Counted from the first letter of the stretch, positions 22,503-34,179 are shown. The stretch: DNA of 37,649 bases from Mobilicoccus sp032100225 (GCA_032100225.1 DAMDJY010000010.1:1-37649); one strand, 5' to 3'. The notes: generated by a model from the sequence alone, not told the origin. A program made the numbers and translations.

Positions 22503-25500
22503 TCAGTTGCTGGCGCTTCCTGCCCGTACGAGGCCACGCAGAGTGCGCAGTGCCACCGAGAGAGGCGCGACACCGGGCTTCTCCAGTACGGCGATGTCGG
22601 CGAGGGAGGCAGCGCCCCGCTCGAGCGCCATCGCGTTGGCTGCGCACCACTGGTCGAGACGCGTCATCGGGTCGGCCTCGGGATCGGTCGACTCGTGCAC
22701 GACCCGGGTCAGTCCCTCGAGGACGGCGTACAGGTCGTCCCGCATCGCGCTGCGAGCCAAGGCGTCCCAGCGGTCCTCGTGCGGGAGCTGACCGACGCGG
22801 TAGAGCATGACGTCGATGTCGAGGCGCTCGGACGTCGCGAAGTACAGCGGCGCGATCTGCTCGACAGGGGTCGACTGCTCGGCTGCCAGCTCGACGATGT
22901 CGAGCAGGCTGAACCGGTCGAGGAGTGACGCCGTCGTGGCCGCGAGATCCTCGGGCACGCCCTGCTCGACGTACCGCTGGGCCTCCCGAGCCATCCGCTC
23001 ACGTTCGGTGCCGCGAAGGAGATCCTGCATCGACCCACCGAGCTGCTCGATCGCTCCCCGGAAGCGGGAGATCTCGCTGCCGACGTCCAGCGGGGAGGGA
23101 CGGTTCTGCAGGAACCAGCGCACTGACCGGTCCATCAGGCGACGGAACTCGAGGTACAGAGCCGTCTGGGCGTCCGTGGAGACCACGTTGTCCAACGCTT
23201 CGACCTGCTCCACGAACCCACGCAGGTCGAAGACTTCGCGAGCGATGACGAACGCCCGTGCAATCTCGTCGATCGTCGCGCTGGTCTCCTCCATCGCCCG
23301 GTAGACGAATGTGATCCCGCCCCGGTTGACGATGGAGTTGGCCACGGAGTTGACGATGATCTCGCGGTGCAGCGGGTGCGCCGCGAGCTTGTCGCCGAAG
23401 CGCTCCTGGATGGGCTCCGGGAAGTACTCGGCCAGGGTGCGGGCAAACCACGGCTCGTCGGGCAGGTTGCTGTCCATCAGGTCGGCCTTGAGCGCCAACT
23501 TGGCGTAGGCCACCAGCACCGAGAACTCCGGCGACGTCAGGCCACGTCCCTCCGCCACGCGCCCTTCGATGCGGGCATCGCTGGGGAGGAACTCCAGGTC
23601 ACGGTCCAGCTCGCCCCGCTCGGTGAGCCAGTTCATGAAACGCTGGTGCACGCCGACCATCTGGTACTCCTGGCGGCGGGCGTTGCCGAGCAGGACGTTC
23701 TGCTCGTAGTTGTCGCGCAGCACCTTGACGGCGACGTCGTCGGTCATCGAGCTCAGCAGTTCGTTGCGCTGCTTGAGCGTCAGGTCGTCGTCCCGCATGA
23801 GACCGGTGAGGAGGATCTTGATGTTGACCTCGTGGTCGGAGGTGTCGACACCCGCGGAGTTGTCGATGGCGTCCGTGTTGATCCGGATGCCCCGCAGCGC
23901 GGCCTCGATGCGTCCGAGCTGGCTGGCGCCGAGGTTGCCGCCCTCGCCGACGACCTTGACCCGGAGGTCGCCGCCGTTGACGCGGATGGCGTCGTTGGCG
24001 CGGTCACCGATCTGGGAGTTGTTCTCGATCTCCGACTTGATGTAGGTGCCGATGCCACCGTTCCACAGCAGGTCGACCTCGGACAGGAGGATCGCCTGCA
24101 TGAGCTCGTTCGGCGTCATCCGCTCCGCGTCGGCCGGGAGGCTGAGGGCGGTGCGCATCTCGGCGCTGACGGGGATCGACTTGGCCGAACGCGGGAACAC
24201 GCCGCCACCGGCGCTGATCAGCGACTCGTCGTAGTCGGCCCACGAGGAACGCGGGAGGTCGAACAGGCGACGCCGCTCGGCGTAACCGGTCGCCGCGTCG
24301 GGAGTGGGGTCGACGAAGATGTGCCGGTGGTCGAACGCGGCCACGAGCCGGATGTGCTCGGAGAGCAGCATGCCGTTGCCGAACACGTCGCCGCTCATGT
24401 CGCCGACGCCGACGACGGTGAAGTCCTCCGTCTGCGTGTCGTGGCCCAGCTCACGGAAGTGGCGCTTGACCGACTCCCAGGCGCCGCGGGCCGTGATGCC
24501 CATGCCCTTGTGGTCGTAGCCGGCGCTGCCGCCGGAGGCGAAGGCGTCGTCGAGCCAGAACCCGTACGACTGCGCCACGCCGTTGGCGATGTCGGAGAAC
24601 TTGGCCGTGCCCTTGTCGGCCGCGACCACCAGGTAGGTGTCGTCGGGGTCGTGGCGCACCACGCGCTCCGGCGGGACGACCTCACCCTTGACGAGGTTGT
24701 CGGTCGCGTCGAGCAGGCTGCTGATGAACAGCTTGTACGCCTCGATGCCCTCGGCGAGCCAGGCGTCGCGGTCGCTCGGGTCGGGCAGCTGCTTGGCGAC
24801 GAAGCCGCCCTTGCTGCCGGTGGGCACGATGACGGCGTTCTTGACCATCTGCGCCTTGACCAGGCCGAGCACCTCGGTGCGGAAGTCCTCACGACGGTCG
24901 CTCCAGCGCAGACCACCACGGGCCACCTTGCCGAACCGCAGGTGCACGCCCTCGACGCGGGGCCCGTAGACCCAGATCTCGAACATCGGGCGGGGTTCGG
25001 GCAGCCACGGGATGGAGCGGGGGTCGAGCTTGAGACAGACGGTCTGCTTGAACGTCATGCCGCCGTTCGTGCCCGGAAGGCGCTGGTAGAAGTTCGTGCG
25101 CAGAGCACCGCGGAGCACGTCGAGGAAGGAACGCACGATGCGGTCCTCGTCGAGGCTGGCGACATCTTCGAGGGCCTCGTTGATCGCGGCCTCGATCTCG
25201 CGCTGAGCCGCCTCGCGTGCGGAGTCACCGTCGGCCGCCTCGCCTCCCTGGGAGAGTTCCGGATCGAACCGGGCCTCGAAGAACTGCACCAACAGGCACG
25301 CAATGTGCGCGTTGGTGCGCATCGTGTCCTCGATGTACTTGTGGCTGAACGTCGTGCCCGCCTGGCGCAGGTACTTGGCCACCGTGCGCAGGATGACGAC
25401 CTGACGCCACGTGAGCCCGGCGCTGAGCACGAGGGCGTTGAACCCGTCGCTCTCGGCCAGCCCGGTCCACACGGCCTCGAACGCCTCCTGGAACGCGGTG

Positions 25501-27425
25501 CGCACACCATCGGTGCCCTGGGTCCAGGCCGCCTCGGAGGAGGCACGCAGACCGAAGTCGTAGATGTGGAAGACGGCGCCCGTGGAGTCGCGCACCTCGT
25601 AGGGGCGCTCGTCGGTGACCTCCAGACCCATGTCGGCGAAGACCGGCAGCACGTTGCTCAGGGTGAGGCTGCCGCGGCGGTACAGCTTGAGGCGGCGCTC
25701 GCCCTGGGGGGCGGAGGCGGGGTGGTAGAGGTTGAGCCGGAACTGGCCGTCCTCGGTCAACTGCTCGAGGTGGGCGAGGTCGGCGACCGCCACGCGCGGG
25801 CTGAAGTCGGCCTTGTAGCCCTCGGGGAACCCTTGGCGGTACGTCGAGATGAGGCGTCCGGCGTGCTCCTCACCGTTCTCCTGACGGGCCGAGTCGGCCA
25901 GGTCCTCGTCCCAGGAGCGCGTGGTCTCGACCAGGCGGCGCTGCAGCTCGTCGACGTCGACGTCGGGCAGCTCCTGCCCGGGCGCGACCCGAACGACGAA
26001 GTGGAGTCGGGCGAGGTGCGATTCGGAGACGCGGGTCGTGTACTCGACCTCGGCGCCGTGGAAGGCGTCCTTGAGCACGGACTCCATGCGCAGGCGCACG
26101 GGTGTGGTGTACCGGTCGCGCGGAATATAGACCAGGCACGACATGAACCGGTTGTAGTCGTCCTTGCGCAGGAACAGGCGGGTGCGCCGCTGCTCCCGCA
26201 GGTGGACGACGGCGACCGTAATGTCGGTCAGGGTGTCGACGTCGGCCTGGAACAGCTCGTCGCGGGGAAAGGTCTCGAGCACGCCGAGCAGGTCCTTGCC
26301 CAGGTGAGAGTCGGGCGAAAAGCCGCTGCGGGCGAGCACGCCGGCGACCTTCTCCGAGACGTACGGGATGGTCTGGACCGACCACGTGTACGCACTGGCG
26401 GTGAAGAGGCCGAGGAAGCGGTGCTCGCCGGTGACCTCCCCCTCGGCGTCGAACGTCTTGATGCCGACGTAGTCGAGGAACGCCGAACGGTGCACAGTGC
26501 TGCGCGAGTTGGCCTTCGTGATGACCTCGAGGGTGCGCTCGGACGCCTTGTCGGCCACGGGCCCCTCGGGCAGACGGCTGATCTCGTCGGCGCCCTCGAC
26601 CCCGTCGGCCGCCGCGTGGGGTCCGTCGGAGCGGAGCAGACCGAGGCCCGTCCCCGCCACCGGCACCTGCGCGGGGTGGCCGTCGTGCGTGACGAGCTCG
26701 TACTGGCGATAACCCAGGAACGTGAACTGACCGGCGGCCATCCACTCCAGCAGGCCCTTGACCTGGTCGACACGGCTGGCATCGATGCCTGCCGGAGGCT
26801 GATCGCGCAGCTCGGCGGCCACGGCGCTCGCCCGCTCGGACATCTTGGGCCAGTCCTCGACGGAGACGCGCACGTCCTCAAGGATCTCGAGCAACGCCGC
26901 GGCCAGCGCCTCGCGCTCGGCCGGGTCGCTCTCGCGGCCGATCTGCAGGTGCATCCACGATTCGGCGACGACACCGAACTCGTCACCCACCTCGTCGACG
27001 TCGACGTCGAGCACCTCCTGCAGCGAGCCGGCCGCGTCGCGGCGCACGACCATCTGCGGGTGGACGAGCAGGTGCAGCACCCGCTCGCGCTGGGCGAGTT
27101 CGGCCGAGACGGAGTCCACGAGGAAGGGCATGTCGTCGGTGACGATCTCGATGACGGTGTTGCCCGTCGACCAGCCCTCCTGCTCCACGGACGGCGTGAA
27201 GACCCGCACCTTGGGCTTACCGACCGGGCGCTCCTGCGCCACGCCGCGGTGCGACACCGCGGCACCGACGAGGTCCTCCGGCCTACGGGCCAGCAGATCC
27301 TCGGTCAGCATGTGCCGGTAATAGCGGTCGAGAAGCAGCTCGGCGGACTCACCCGCGCTTCGCTTGACGCTCTTGGCTGCCGTGGACAGCAGTTGTGCCC
27401 GGGACTCCTCCAACGACGTGGCCAT
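22503..27425 (-). CDS. gdh: NAD-specific glutamate dehydrogenase, large (180-kDa) class
   Basis: Cytosolic enzyme of 1640 residues that oxidises glutamate to 2-oxoglutarate and ammonia with NAD+, in the same size class as M. tuberculosis Rv2476c. The N-terminal half contains ACT-like regulatory domains (e.g. TDDMPFLVDSVSAEL near residue 95). The catalytic dehydrogenase core follows, with RGGLRWSDRREDFRTEVLG and GSKGGFVAKQLPD near residue 870, then the Rossmann part with AGYDHKGMGITARGAWESVK and VGVGDMSGDVFGNGML. The C-terminal several hundred residues are the helical domain typical of this class. The start at 27425 (MATSLEESRAQLL) is preceded by AAGGGGA. Catabolic use of glutamate from the Hut pathway is plausible. 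Confidence 0.96.
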   Translation of the reverse strand: MATSLEESRAQLLSTAAKSVKRSAGESAELLLDRYYRHMLTEDLLARRPEDLVGAAVSHRGVAQERPVGKPKVRVFTPSVEQEGWSTGNTVIEIVTDDMPFLVDSVSAELAQRERVLHLLVHPQMVVRRDAAGSLQEVLDVDVDEVGDEFGVVAESWMHLQIGRESDPAEREALAAALLEILEDVRVSVEDWPKMSERASAVAAELRDQPPAGIDASRVDQVKGLLEWMAAGQFTFLGYRQYELVTHDGHPAQVPVAGTGLGLLRSDGPHAAADGVEGADEISRLPEGPVADKASERTLEVITKANSRSTVHRSAFLDYVGIKTFDAEGEVTGEHRFLGLFTASAYTWSVQTIPYVSEKVAGVLARSGFSPDSHLGKDLLGVLETFPRDELFQADVDTLTDITVAVVHLREQRRTRLFLRKDDYNRFMSCLVYIPRDRYTTPVRLRMESVLKDAFHGAEVEYTTRVSESHLARLHFVVRVAPGQELPDVDVDELQRRLVETTRSWDEDLADSARQENGEEHAGRLISTYRQGFPEGYKADFSPRVAVADLAHLEQLTEDGQFRLNLYHPASAPQGERRLKLYRRGSLTLSNVLPVFADMGLEVTDERPYEVRDSTGAVFHIYDFGLRASSEAAWTQGTDGVRTAFQEAFEAVWTGLAESDGFNALVLSAGLTWRQVVILRTVAKYLRQAGTTFSHKYIEDTMRTNAHIACLLVQFFEARFDPELSQGGEAADGDSAREAAQREIEAAINEALEDVASLDEDRIVRSFLDVLRGALRTNFYQRLPGTNGGMTFKQTVCLKLDPRSIPWLPEPRPMFEIWVYGPRVEGVHLRFGKVARGGLRWSDRREDFRTEVLGLVKAQMVKNAVIVPTGSKGGFVAKQLPDPSDRDAWLAEGIEAYKLFISSLLDATDNLVKGEVVPPERVVRHDPDDTYLVVAADKGTAKFSDIANGVAQSYGFWLDDAFASGGSAGYDHKGMGITARGAWESVKRHFRELGHDTQTEDFTVVGVGDMSGDVFGNGMLLSEHIRLVAAFDHRHIFVDPTPDAATGYAERRRLFDLPRSSWADYDESLISAGGGVFPRSAKSIPVSAEMRTALSLPADAERMTPNELMQAILLSEVDLLWNGGIGTYIKSEIENNSQIGDRANDAIRVNGGDLRVKVVGEGGNLGASQLGRIEAALRGIRINTDAIDNSAGVDTSDHEVNIKILLTGLMRDDDLTLKQRNELLSSMTDDVAVKVLRDNYEQNVLLGNARRQEYQMVGVHQRFMNWLTERGELDRDLEFLPSDARIEGRVAEGRGLTSPEFSVLVAYAKLALKADLMDSNLPDEPWFARTLAEYFPEPIQERFGDKLAAHPLHREIIVNSVANSIVNRGGITFVYRAMEETSATIDEIARAFVIAREVFDLRGFVEQVEALDNVVSTDAQTALYLEFRRLMDRSVRWFLQNRPSPLDVGSEISRFRGAIEQLGGSMQDLLRGTERERMAREAQRYVEQGVPEDLAATTASLLDRFSLLDIVELAAEQSTPVEQIAPLYFATSERLDIDVMLYRVGQLPHEDRWDALARSAMRDDLYAVLEGLTRVVHESTDPEADPMTRLDQWCAANAMALERGAASLADIAVLEKPGVAPLSVALRTLRGLVRAGSASN

Positions 27426-27549
27426 CGCCCATTCCCCTTCACCTCGCGCACCGGACCTCTTTGGCCGGGCACTTTCGATGCTAGGAGCCCGCCCCACGTC
27501 CTGCCGGGGGTTCGGCCAAACCGCCTCTGTCCACTCCCACGACACGCCG

Positions 27550-27555
27550 TACCCT
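27550..27555 (+). promoter_or_regulatory. Candidate -10 element (TACCCT) for the small-gene operon
   Basis: TACCCT ends 6 nt before the GTG at 27562. GGAG is present but only 2 nt from the start, too close for normal initiation, so leaderless translation is favoured. Confidence 0.4.
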
Positions 27556-27561
27556 GGAGCC

Positions 27562-27804
27562 GTGAGCGTCTCGTGCCCTGGGGGGCCCGCATCCTCGATC
27601 GACGGCATCGCCGCCTCGATCCTGGCCGATCTGCGCGCCGCGACCCCCGATGTCGGCGACGACCGGGTGCAGGTGGTTCTGGACGACGTGCTCGACCGGT
27701 TCGAGGATCGGTTGGCCGCGCTGACCCGCCCGAAGACGGATGTCCCGGCCGACGCCGCCTGTGCGGACACCTCCGTCGATGAGTCGACGGGCGGGGCCAC
27801 GTGA
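27562..27804 (+). CDS. Hypothetical 80-residue protein, first gene of a coupled operon
   Basis: Unrecognised acidic protein starting VSVSCPGGPASSIDGIAAS at GTG 27562. Residues about 12-55 look helical (ASILADLRAATPDVGD, VVLDDVLDRFEDRLAAL); the C-terminus is low-complexity. Its stop overlaps the GTG of the next gene (GTGA, 27801-27804), so it is probably translated as part of the operon. It is divergent from gdh, with 136 bp between them. No function is suggested by sequence. Confidence 0.6.
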   Translation: MSVSCPGGPASSIDGIAASILADLRAATPDVGDDRVQVVLDDVLDRFEDRLAALTRPKTDVPADAACADTSVDESTGGAT

Positions 27805-28106
27805 ACCGCGACGGAGATCCCGGATCCTGCGCTGCGCTCGCCTCGGTGGTCCGAGTGGGTGCCGTACGTCTGCGCCAGGCCGTCGAGCATGACGCCGACG
27901 GTGACATGGGCACCGTCGGTCGCGAGCGCAAGATCATCGCCTTGGCAGACGATCTGGAGGCTCTCGCCGAGGCGCTCTCCCAGTTCGCGGTGGCCCTGCG
28001 CGATCCGCGTCCGCCGCGCTCGGGGCAGCCGTTCGCCCACACGGCGCTGCGCTCTGCGCTCGCCCGCATCGAGGAGCGGTCCGCCACGGATACGGTGTTG
28101 CCATGA
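27801..28106 (+). CDS. Hypothetical 101-residue helical protein
   Basis: Unrecognised protein with GTG start overlapping the preceding stop by four bases and a stop overlapping the next ATG by four bases (ATGA, 28103-28106). Sequence is mostly helix-forming, e.g. VRLRQAVEHDADGD and ALADDLEALAEALSQFAVAL. No membrane segment or cysteine-rich motif. The double overlap is strong evidence that it is a real gene in a three-gene translation unit. Confidence 0.7.
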   Translation: MNRDGDPGSCAALASVVRVGAVRLRQAVEHDADGDMGTVGRERKIIALADDLEALAEALSQFAVALRDPRPPRSGQPFAHTALRSALARIEERSATDTVLP

Positions 28107-28606
28107 CGCTGCGTGAGACGTTCCCCTACGACGCTCCTGCGGGCACCGTGTACGCGATGGTGACCGACCCCGAGTTCCAGACCCGGGTGATGGAGGCGAC
28201 TCTCGCGCTGGAGCACGAGGTCGAGGTCTCCCCCACCGGCGAGGACTCACACACGGTCACCACGCGCCGCGTCCTGCCCACCGATCAGGCACCCGAGACG
28301 ATCCGCCGCATGATCGGCGCATCGGTGCGGGTCACCCAGGTGACGCAGTGGTCGCCGATCGCCGCGGACGGCTCCCGCACCGGACGCACCACCCTCGACA
28401 TCGCCGGGGTGCCCGTCTCCGGGACCGGCGAGATCCGGTTGGTGCCCACCAACACCGCCACCGATCAGATCGTCACGGCCGATGTCACGTGTTCGATTCC
28501 GCTCGTCGGGGGCAAGATCGCGGCTGCGGCCACGCCGCTCATCACATCTGCTCTCAAGGCGGAGCACCGCACCGGCGCAGCGTGGTTGGGCGAGCACCGC
28601 TCCTGA
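28103..28606 (+). CDS. DUF2505-family protein
   Basis: A 167-residue protein of the DUF2505 family, which has a START/polyketide-cyclase-like fold: N-terminal MTLRETFPYDAPAGTVYAMVTDPEFQ, a central beta sheet, and the C-terminal amphipathic helix IAAAATPLITSALKAEHRTG. Such folds bind hydrophobic ligands, but the ligand here is unknown. It is the last gene of the coupled operon and converges on the DUF6912-type gene with only 10 bp between stops. Confidence 0.8.
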   Translation: MTLRETFPYDAPAGTVYAMVTDPEFQTRVMEATLALEHEVEVSPTGEDSHTVTTRRVLPTDQAPETIRRMIGASVRVTQVTQWSPIAADGSRTGRTTLDIAGVPVSGTGEIRLVPTNTATDQIVTADVTCSIPLVGGKIAAAATPLITSALKAEHRTGAAWLGEHRS

Positions 28607-28616
28607 ATCCGAAGCG

Positions 28617-28994
28617 TCACCCTTCGAGGTAGGCGCGCACCTGATCGAGTTCGGTGACGTCGAACCAGAGCAGTTCTTCGTCCTCGTCGGCGCCGTCCTC
28701 GGCCACGTGCAGCGACACGACGCGAGAGCGCGGCACCGAGGCGATCTCCACCGCGCCGTCCTCGGCGGGTTCGGTCGCGTCGAGCACGTCCGCGGCGATG
28801 ACGACGACCCGCTCGCCGGCTGCTCGTTGCACCTCCTCGGCCAGGAGCGCCGCCTCGTATTCGAGGTCGTCCTCGTCGACGGTGGGCTCGGCCCGACGCA
28901 TCGCCGCCGACACCGCGAACGCCGGCGCGCTCACGGCCCCCTTCTCGGCGAGGGCGTTCACGCCCGCCACGCCGGCTGCCAGATAGACCCGCAT
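28617..28994 (-). CDS. DUF6912-type hypothetical protein
   Basis: A 125-residue protein beginning MRVYLAAGVAGVNALAEKG, with a helical middle (EDDLEYEAALLAEEVQRAAG) and a C-terminal VVIAADV...LLWFDVTELDQVRAYL pattern typical of a conserved actinobacterial family of unknown function. AAAGGTGA lies 8 nt before the ATG. It begins 2 nt after the WS/DGAT stop, so the two are cotranscribed. Confidence 0.75.
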   Translation of the reverse strand: MRVYLAAGVAGVNALAEKGAVSAPAFAVSAAMRRAEPTVDEDDLEYEAALLAEEVQRAAGERVVVIAADVLDATEPAEDGAVEIASVPRSRVVSLHVAEDGADEDEELLWFDVTELDQVRAYLEG

Positions 28995-28996
28995 TC

Positions 28997-30493
28997 TCAG
29001 ATCACCTTTCCGTCGAGACCGAGCGACGTACGGATCTCCTCGAGGGAGTCGATGAGCCCGTCAGCGAGGATGTCGAGGTCCGCCATGGCGGACCGGTCGG
29101 CATTGAGGCCGATGTAGACCTCTCCGTCATAGGAGGTCAGCCCCACGGCCAGGGTGTGGCCCACCGTCAGAGGCATGACCGGGTAGGTGGCCACCATTCG
29201 GGCGCCGCCGACGTACAACGGGCGCTGCGGCCCCGGCACATTGGTCACGACGAGGTTGAAGACCCGGCGCGACATCACGTTGGCGACCCGCGCCCCGAGG
29301 TGGTGCAGGGTCGAGGGCGCGAACCCACCGATGCCGGCGATCGCCCCGGCCGAGACGGCGTGCGAGCTGCGGGCCTGGTGTCGGGTCTGGTAGGCGATGC
29401 GTTCCAGTCGCAACCGGCTACTCGGCTCGCCGACGGGCAGGTCGACGAAACACGCGACGACCTGGCTGGAGGACACGTCGGCCGTGCTCGATTCGCCGCG
29501 TGAACCGCCCTCGGCGACGCTGACGGGCACCATGGCCCGCACCGTCGTCGCGGAGTGGACCGGCTCCCCGCGGGACTGCAGCCAGGTGCGCAACCCACCG
29601 GTCACCACGGTGAGGGCGACGTCGGTGATGCTCACGTCGACCGGCCTCGACGCCCCGGCCATGGCCTCGCGAACCTCGCGGTAGTCGTCCAACGAGGTGG
29701 CTAGCATCGTGTAGCGACGTGGTGCCCTCACCCGCGTGTTGAGCGCCGTCGAGGGGGCCGGGCTCGCCGCGGTGCGCGCCACCTGCGTGACCAGGCCGCC
29801 GGCACCGTCGAGCGTGCGCTGGGCCACGTCACCGGCGTTGCCGAACATGCCCCCACGTACACGGTCGACCAGGCTCAACGGCCGTCGGACGATGTCGGTG
29901 AGCGCACTCGTCACGAGTTCGAGGTCGCTGGGCTCGGGGCGCGGGGTCCATTCCGACCTGCGGAGGATGGCGACCACGGGCTCCGGATCGAGCAGGAGAT
30001 GACCGATGTCGACTGCGGTGACGCCGTCGACGAGGGCCTGGTGGGTCTTGGTGACGATCGCGGTGCGTCCGCCGGAGAGCCCCTCCACGACGTAGATCTC
30101 CCAGAGCGGGTGCTGCCGATCCAGCGGCCGGCTCTGGATGCGCGCGACGAACTCCGCGAGTTGTTCGTCGAGTCCTGGTGCGGGAAGGGCCGATCGGCGC
30201 ACGTGATAGGTGATGTCGAAGTCGACGTCGTCGACCCACACCGGGGTGGAGATCCGCCCGGGCAGCTCACGAACGCGTTGCCGGTAGCGCGAGTTCTCCC
30301 CGATCCGGTCGGCCACCAGTGCCACCACCGTGTCGTAGTCGAGAGCACGCGAGCGTGGTCGGCGAGAGCGTCCGCGACCGGTAGGCCGCTCACGGCCGCC
30401 GTCGAGGATCATCACCGAGCCGACGTGCATGGCCGTCGTCGGCTCCTCGAGGTAGAGGAAGGAAGCGTCCAGCGGACTCAGTCGATCGGGCAC
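28997..30493 (-). CDS. Wax ester synthase / diacylglycerol acyltransferase family protein (WS/DGAT)
   Basis: Acyl-CoA-dependent O-acyltransferase family of 498 residues, involved in triacylglycerol or wax ester storage. The N-terminus PDRLSPLDASFLYLEEPTTA is the family hallmark, as are the C-terminal NLVVTNVPGPQRPLYVGGAR and LTVGHTLAVGLTSYDG. The active-site motif, normally HHxxxDG, reads H151-Q152-ALVDG, so the second histidine is replaced by Gln. A basic insert (GRGRSRRPRSR, about 39-49) lies after the first strand. The start is GTG at 30493 with no clear ribosome site. It resembles M. tuberculosis Tgs3 in gene context. Catalytic activity is uncertain. Confidence 0.88.
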   Translation of the reverse strand: MPDRLSPLDASFLYLEEPTTAMHVGSVMILDGGRERPTGRGRSRRPRSRALDYDTVVALVADRIGENSRYRQRVRELPGRISTPVWVDDVDFDITYHVRRSALPAPGLDEQLAEFVARIQSRPLDRQHPLWEIYVVEGLSGGRTAIVTKTHQALVDGVTAVDIGHLLLDPEPVVAILRRSEWTPRPEPSDLELVTSALTDIVRRPLSLVDRVRGGMFGNAGDVAQRTLDGAGGLVTQVARTAASPAPSTALNTRVRAPRRYTMLATSLDDYREVREAMAGASRPVDVSITDVALTVVTGGLRTWLQSRGEPVHSATTVRAMVPVSVAEGGSRGESSTADVSSSQVVACFVDLPVGEPSSRLRLERIAYQTRHQARSSHAVSAGAIAGIGGFAPSTLHHLGARVANVMSRRVFNLVVTNVPGPQRPLYVGGARMVATYPVMPLTVGHTLAVGLTSYDGEVYIGLNADRSAMADLDILADGLIDSLEEIRTSLGLDGKVI

Positions 30494-30579
30494 GTCGTCA
30501 TCGTGTCACGCCCACTCCCCCCGCACGCCCTCCACGCGGCGCCAACTCGACTGCGTCGCTGCTCACAGGGTGCGTGGAC

Positions 30580-30608
30580 GACGGTGACGTGTGGGTGAAC
30601 CCACCGTC
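30580..30608. promoter_or_regulatory. Nested inverted repeats in the WS/DGAT - Rv3235-like intergenic region
   Basis: GACGGTG (30580-30586) pairs with CACCGTC (30602-30608); inside lies a perfect GTGGGT-GA-ACCCAC (30591-30604). TTGACA follows at 30615-30620 without a good -10. This 177-bp divergent region must hold the promoters of both genes, so these are candidate operators. Confidence 0.45.
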
Positions 30609-30670
30609 GCATACTTGACACAAGCAGCGCTCAGATCCTCCCCTATGCCGAGCGCCTCCGAGGAGCTCCC

Positions 30671-31177
30671 ATGTCGATCGCCGTCCAATCCTGCCCAGCC
30701 GACATCAGCGTCCGCCGCCTCGCGGCGAAGGCATCACCCTCCGACTCGAATCGACTCGGACAACACCGCGCCCACGAGAGCCGCCCGACGCTCCGCCTCG
30801 TCGACGACTTCGGCCCCATGTGCACCGCCCTCCAAGACCTGCCCGATGCCCGTCTGTGGCTGGAACAGGTGGGCCTCGCCCTCTACGAGGCGGCTACCGG
30901 CGCCCGACCCGTCACCCAGGTCATGCGGTGGCTCAGTCCCGACGTGTATGACGGAGTCGTGCGCCGAACGGGTCGCTCGGCACGCCGTGGCCGGCCCACC
31001 CGCAGGCCGATCCGGCTACGGCGCGTGCGCGTCGATGCCGTGTCCCTGCCCGGAGAGGACGCCGGTGTCGTCGAGGCAGCGGTCGTCCTCGACGATCACC
31101 AACGGGTGCGCGTCATGGCGTTGCGACTCGAAGGCTTCGACGGCCGATGGCTCGTCACCGCCTGCGAGGTCGGCTGA
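30671..31177 (+). CDS. Rv3235-family protein
   Basis: A 168-residue conserved actinobacterial protein of unknown function. The N-terminal about 45 residues are polar and poorly conserved; from about residue 50 comes a helix (CTALQDLPDARLWLEQVGL), then GARPVTQVMRWLSPDVYDGV, a basic RRGRPTRRPIRLRRVRV stretch and three strands ending EGFDGRWLVTACEVG. This helix plus beta-strand pattern is the family signature. GAGGAG lies 7 nt before the ATG. It sits beside secA, as Rv3235 lies near secA1 in mycobacteria, and its stop is only 3 bp from the secA stop. Confidence 0.82.
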   Translation: MSIAVQSCPADISVRRLAAKASPSDSNRLGQHRAHESRPTLRLVDDFGPMCTALQDLPDARLWLEQVGLALYEAATGARPVTQVMRWLSPDVYDGVVRRTGRSARRGRPTRRPIRLRRVRVDAVSLPGEDAGVVEAAVVLDDHQRVRVMALRLEGFDGRWLVTACEVG

Positions 31178-31180
31178 GGC

Positions 31181-33913
<2,733 letters not shown>

Positions 33914-33987
33914 AGCTCGACTCCTTGCGCATGTGAACAGCGCCAGACCTCGGGATGATCTGGCCGGCGCCGTACTCGGTGGTCCAT

Positions 33988-34003
33988 CCAGCGTAAACGC
34001 TGG
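33988..34003. promoter_or_regulatory. Short palindrome upstream of secA
   Basis: CCAGCG-TAAA-CGCTGG is a perfect 6-bp inverted repeat 75 nt before the secA GTG. It may be an operator or part of the leader; no clear promoter hexamers are seen around it. Confidence 0.3.
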
Positions 34004-34081
34004 CAGCCCCGACGCCGGACACGTCTGAGACACGCCACGCCCACGACCTGCCACTGAGTGGGGTTGAGCAGAGACGGGATT

Positions 34082-34099
34082 GGGCGGCGATCGCCGCCC
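34082..34099. terminator. GC-rich palindrome downstream of the GNAT gene
   Basis: GGGCGGCGATCGCCGCCC is a perfect 18-bp palindrome about 80 nt past the GNAT stop and before secA on the same strand. A terminator role is likely; an AT-free stem without a loop could also be a binding site. Confidence 0.45.
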
Positions 34100-34179
34100 T
34101 CGCGGGCCGCCCGGCCGCCGTCCGGACACACTCGCTCGAGTCGCTCCGACGGCGGAGGACGGCCCTGGATGCGGGCCGG

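Noticed and set aside
23367..27782. Very long open frame (1471 codons) opposite the NAD-glutamate dehydrogenase
   Set aside because: It mirrors gdh codons, is full of Leu/Val/Asp/Gly runs typical of an antisense frame in GC-rich DNA, and has no recognisable domain.
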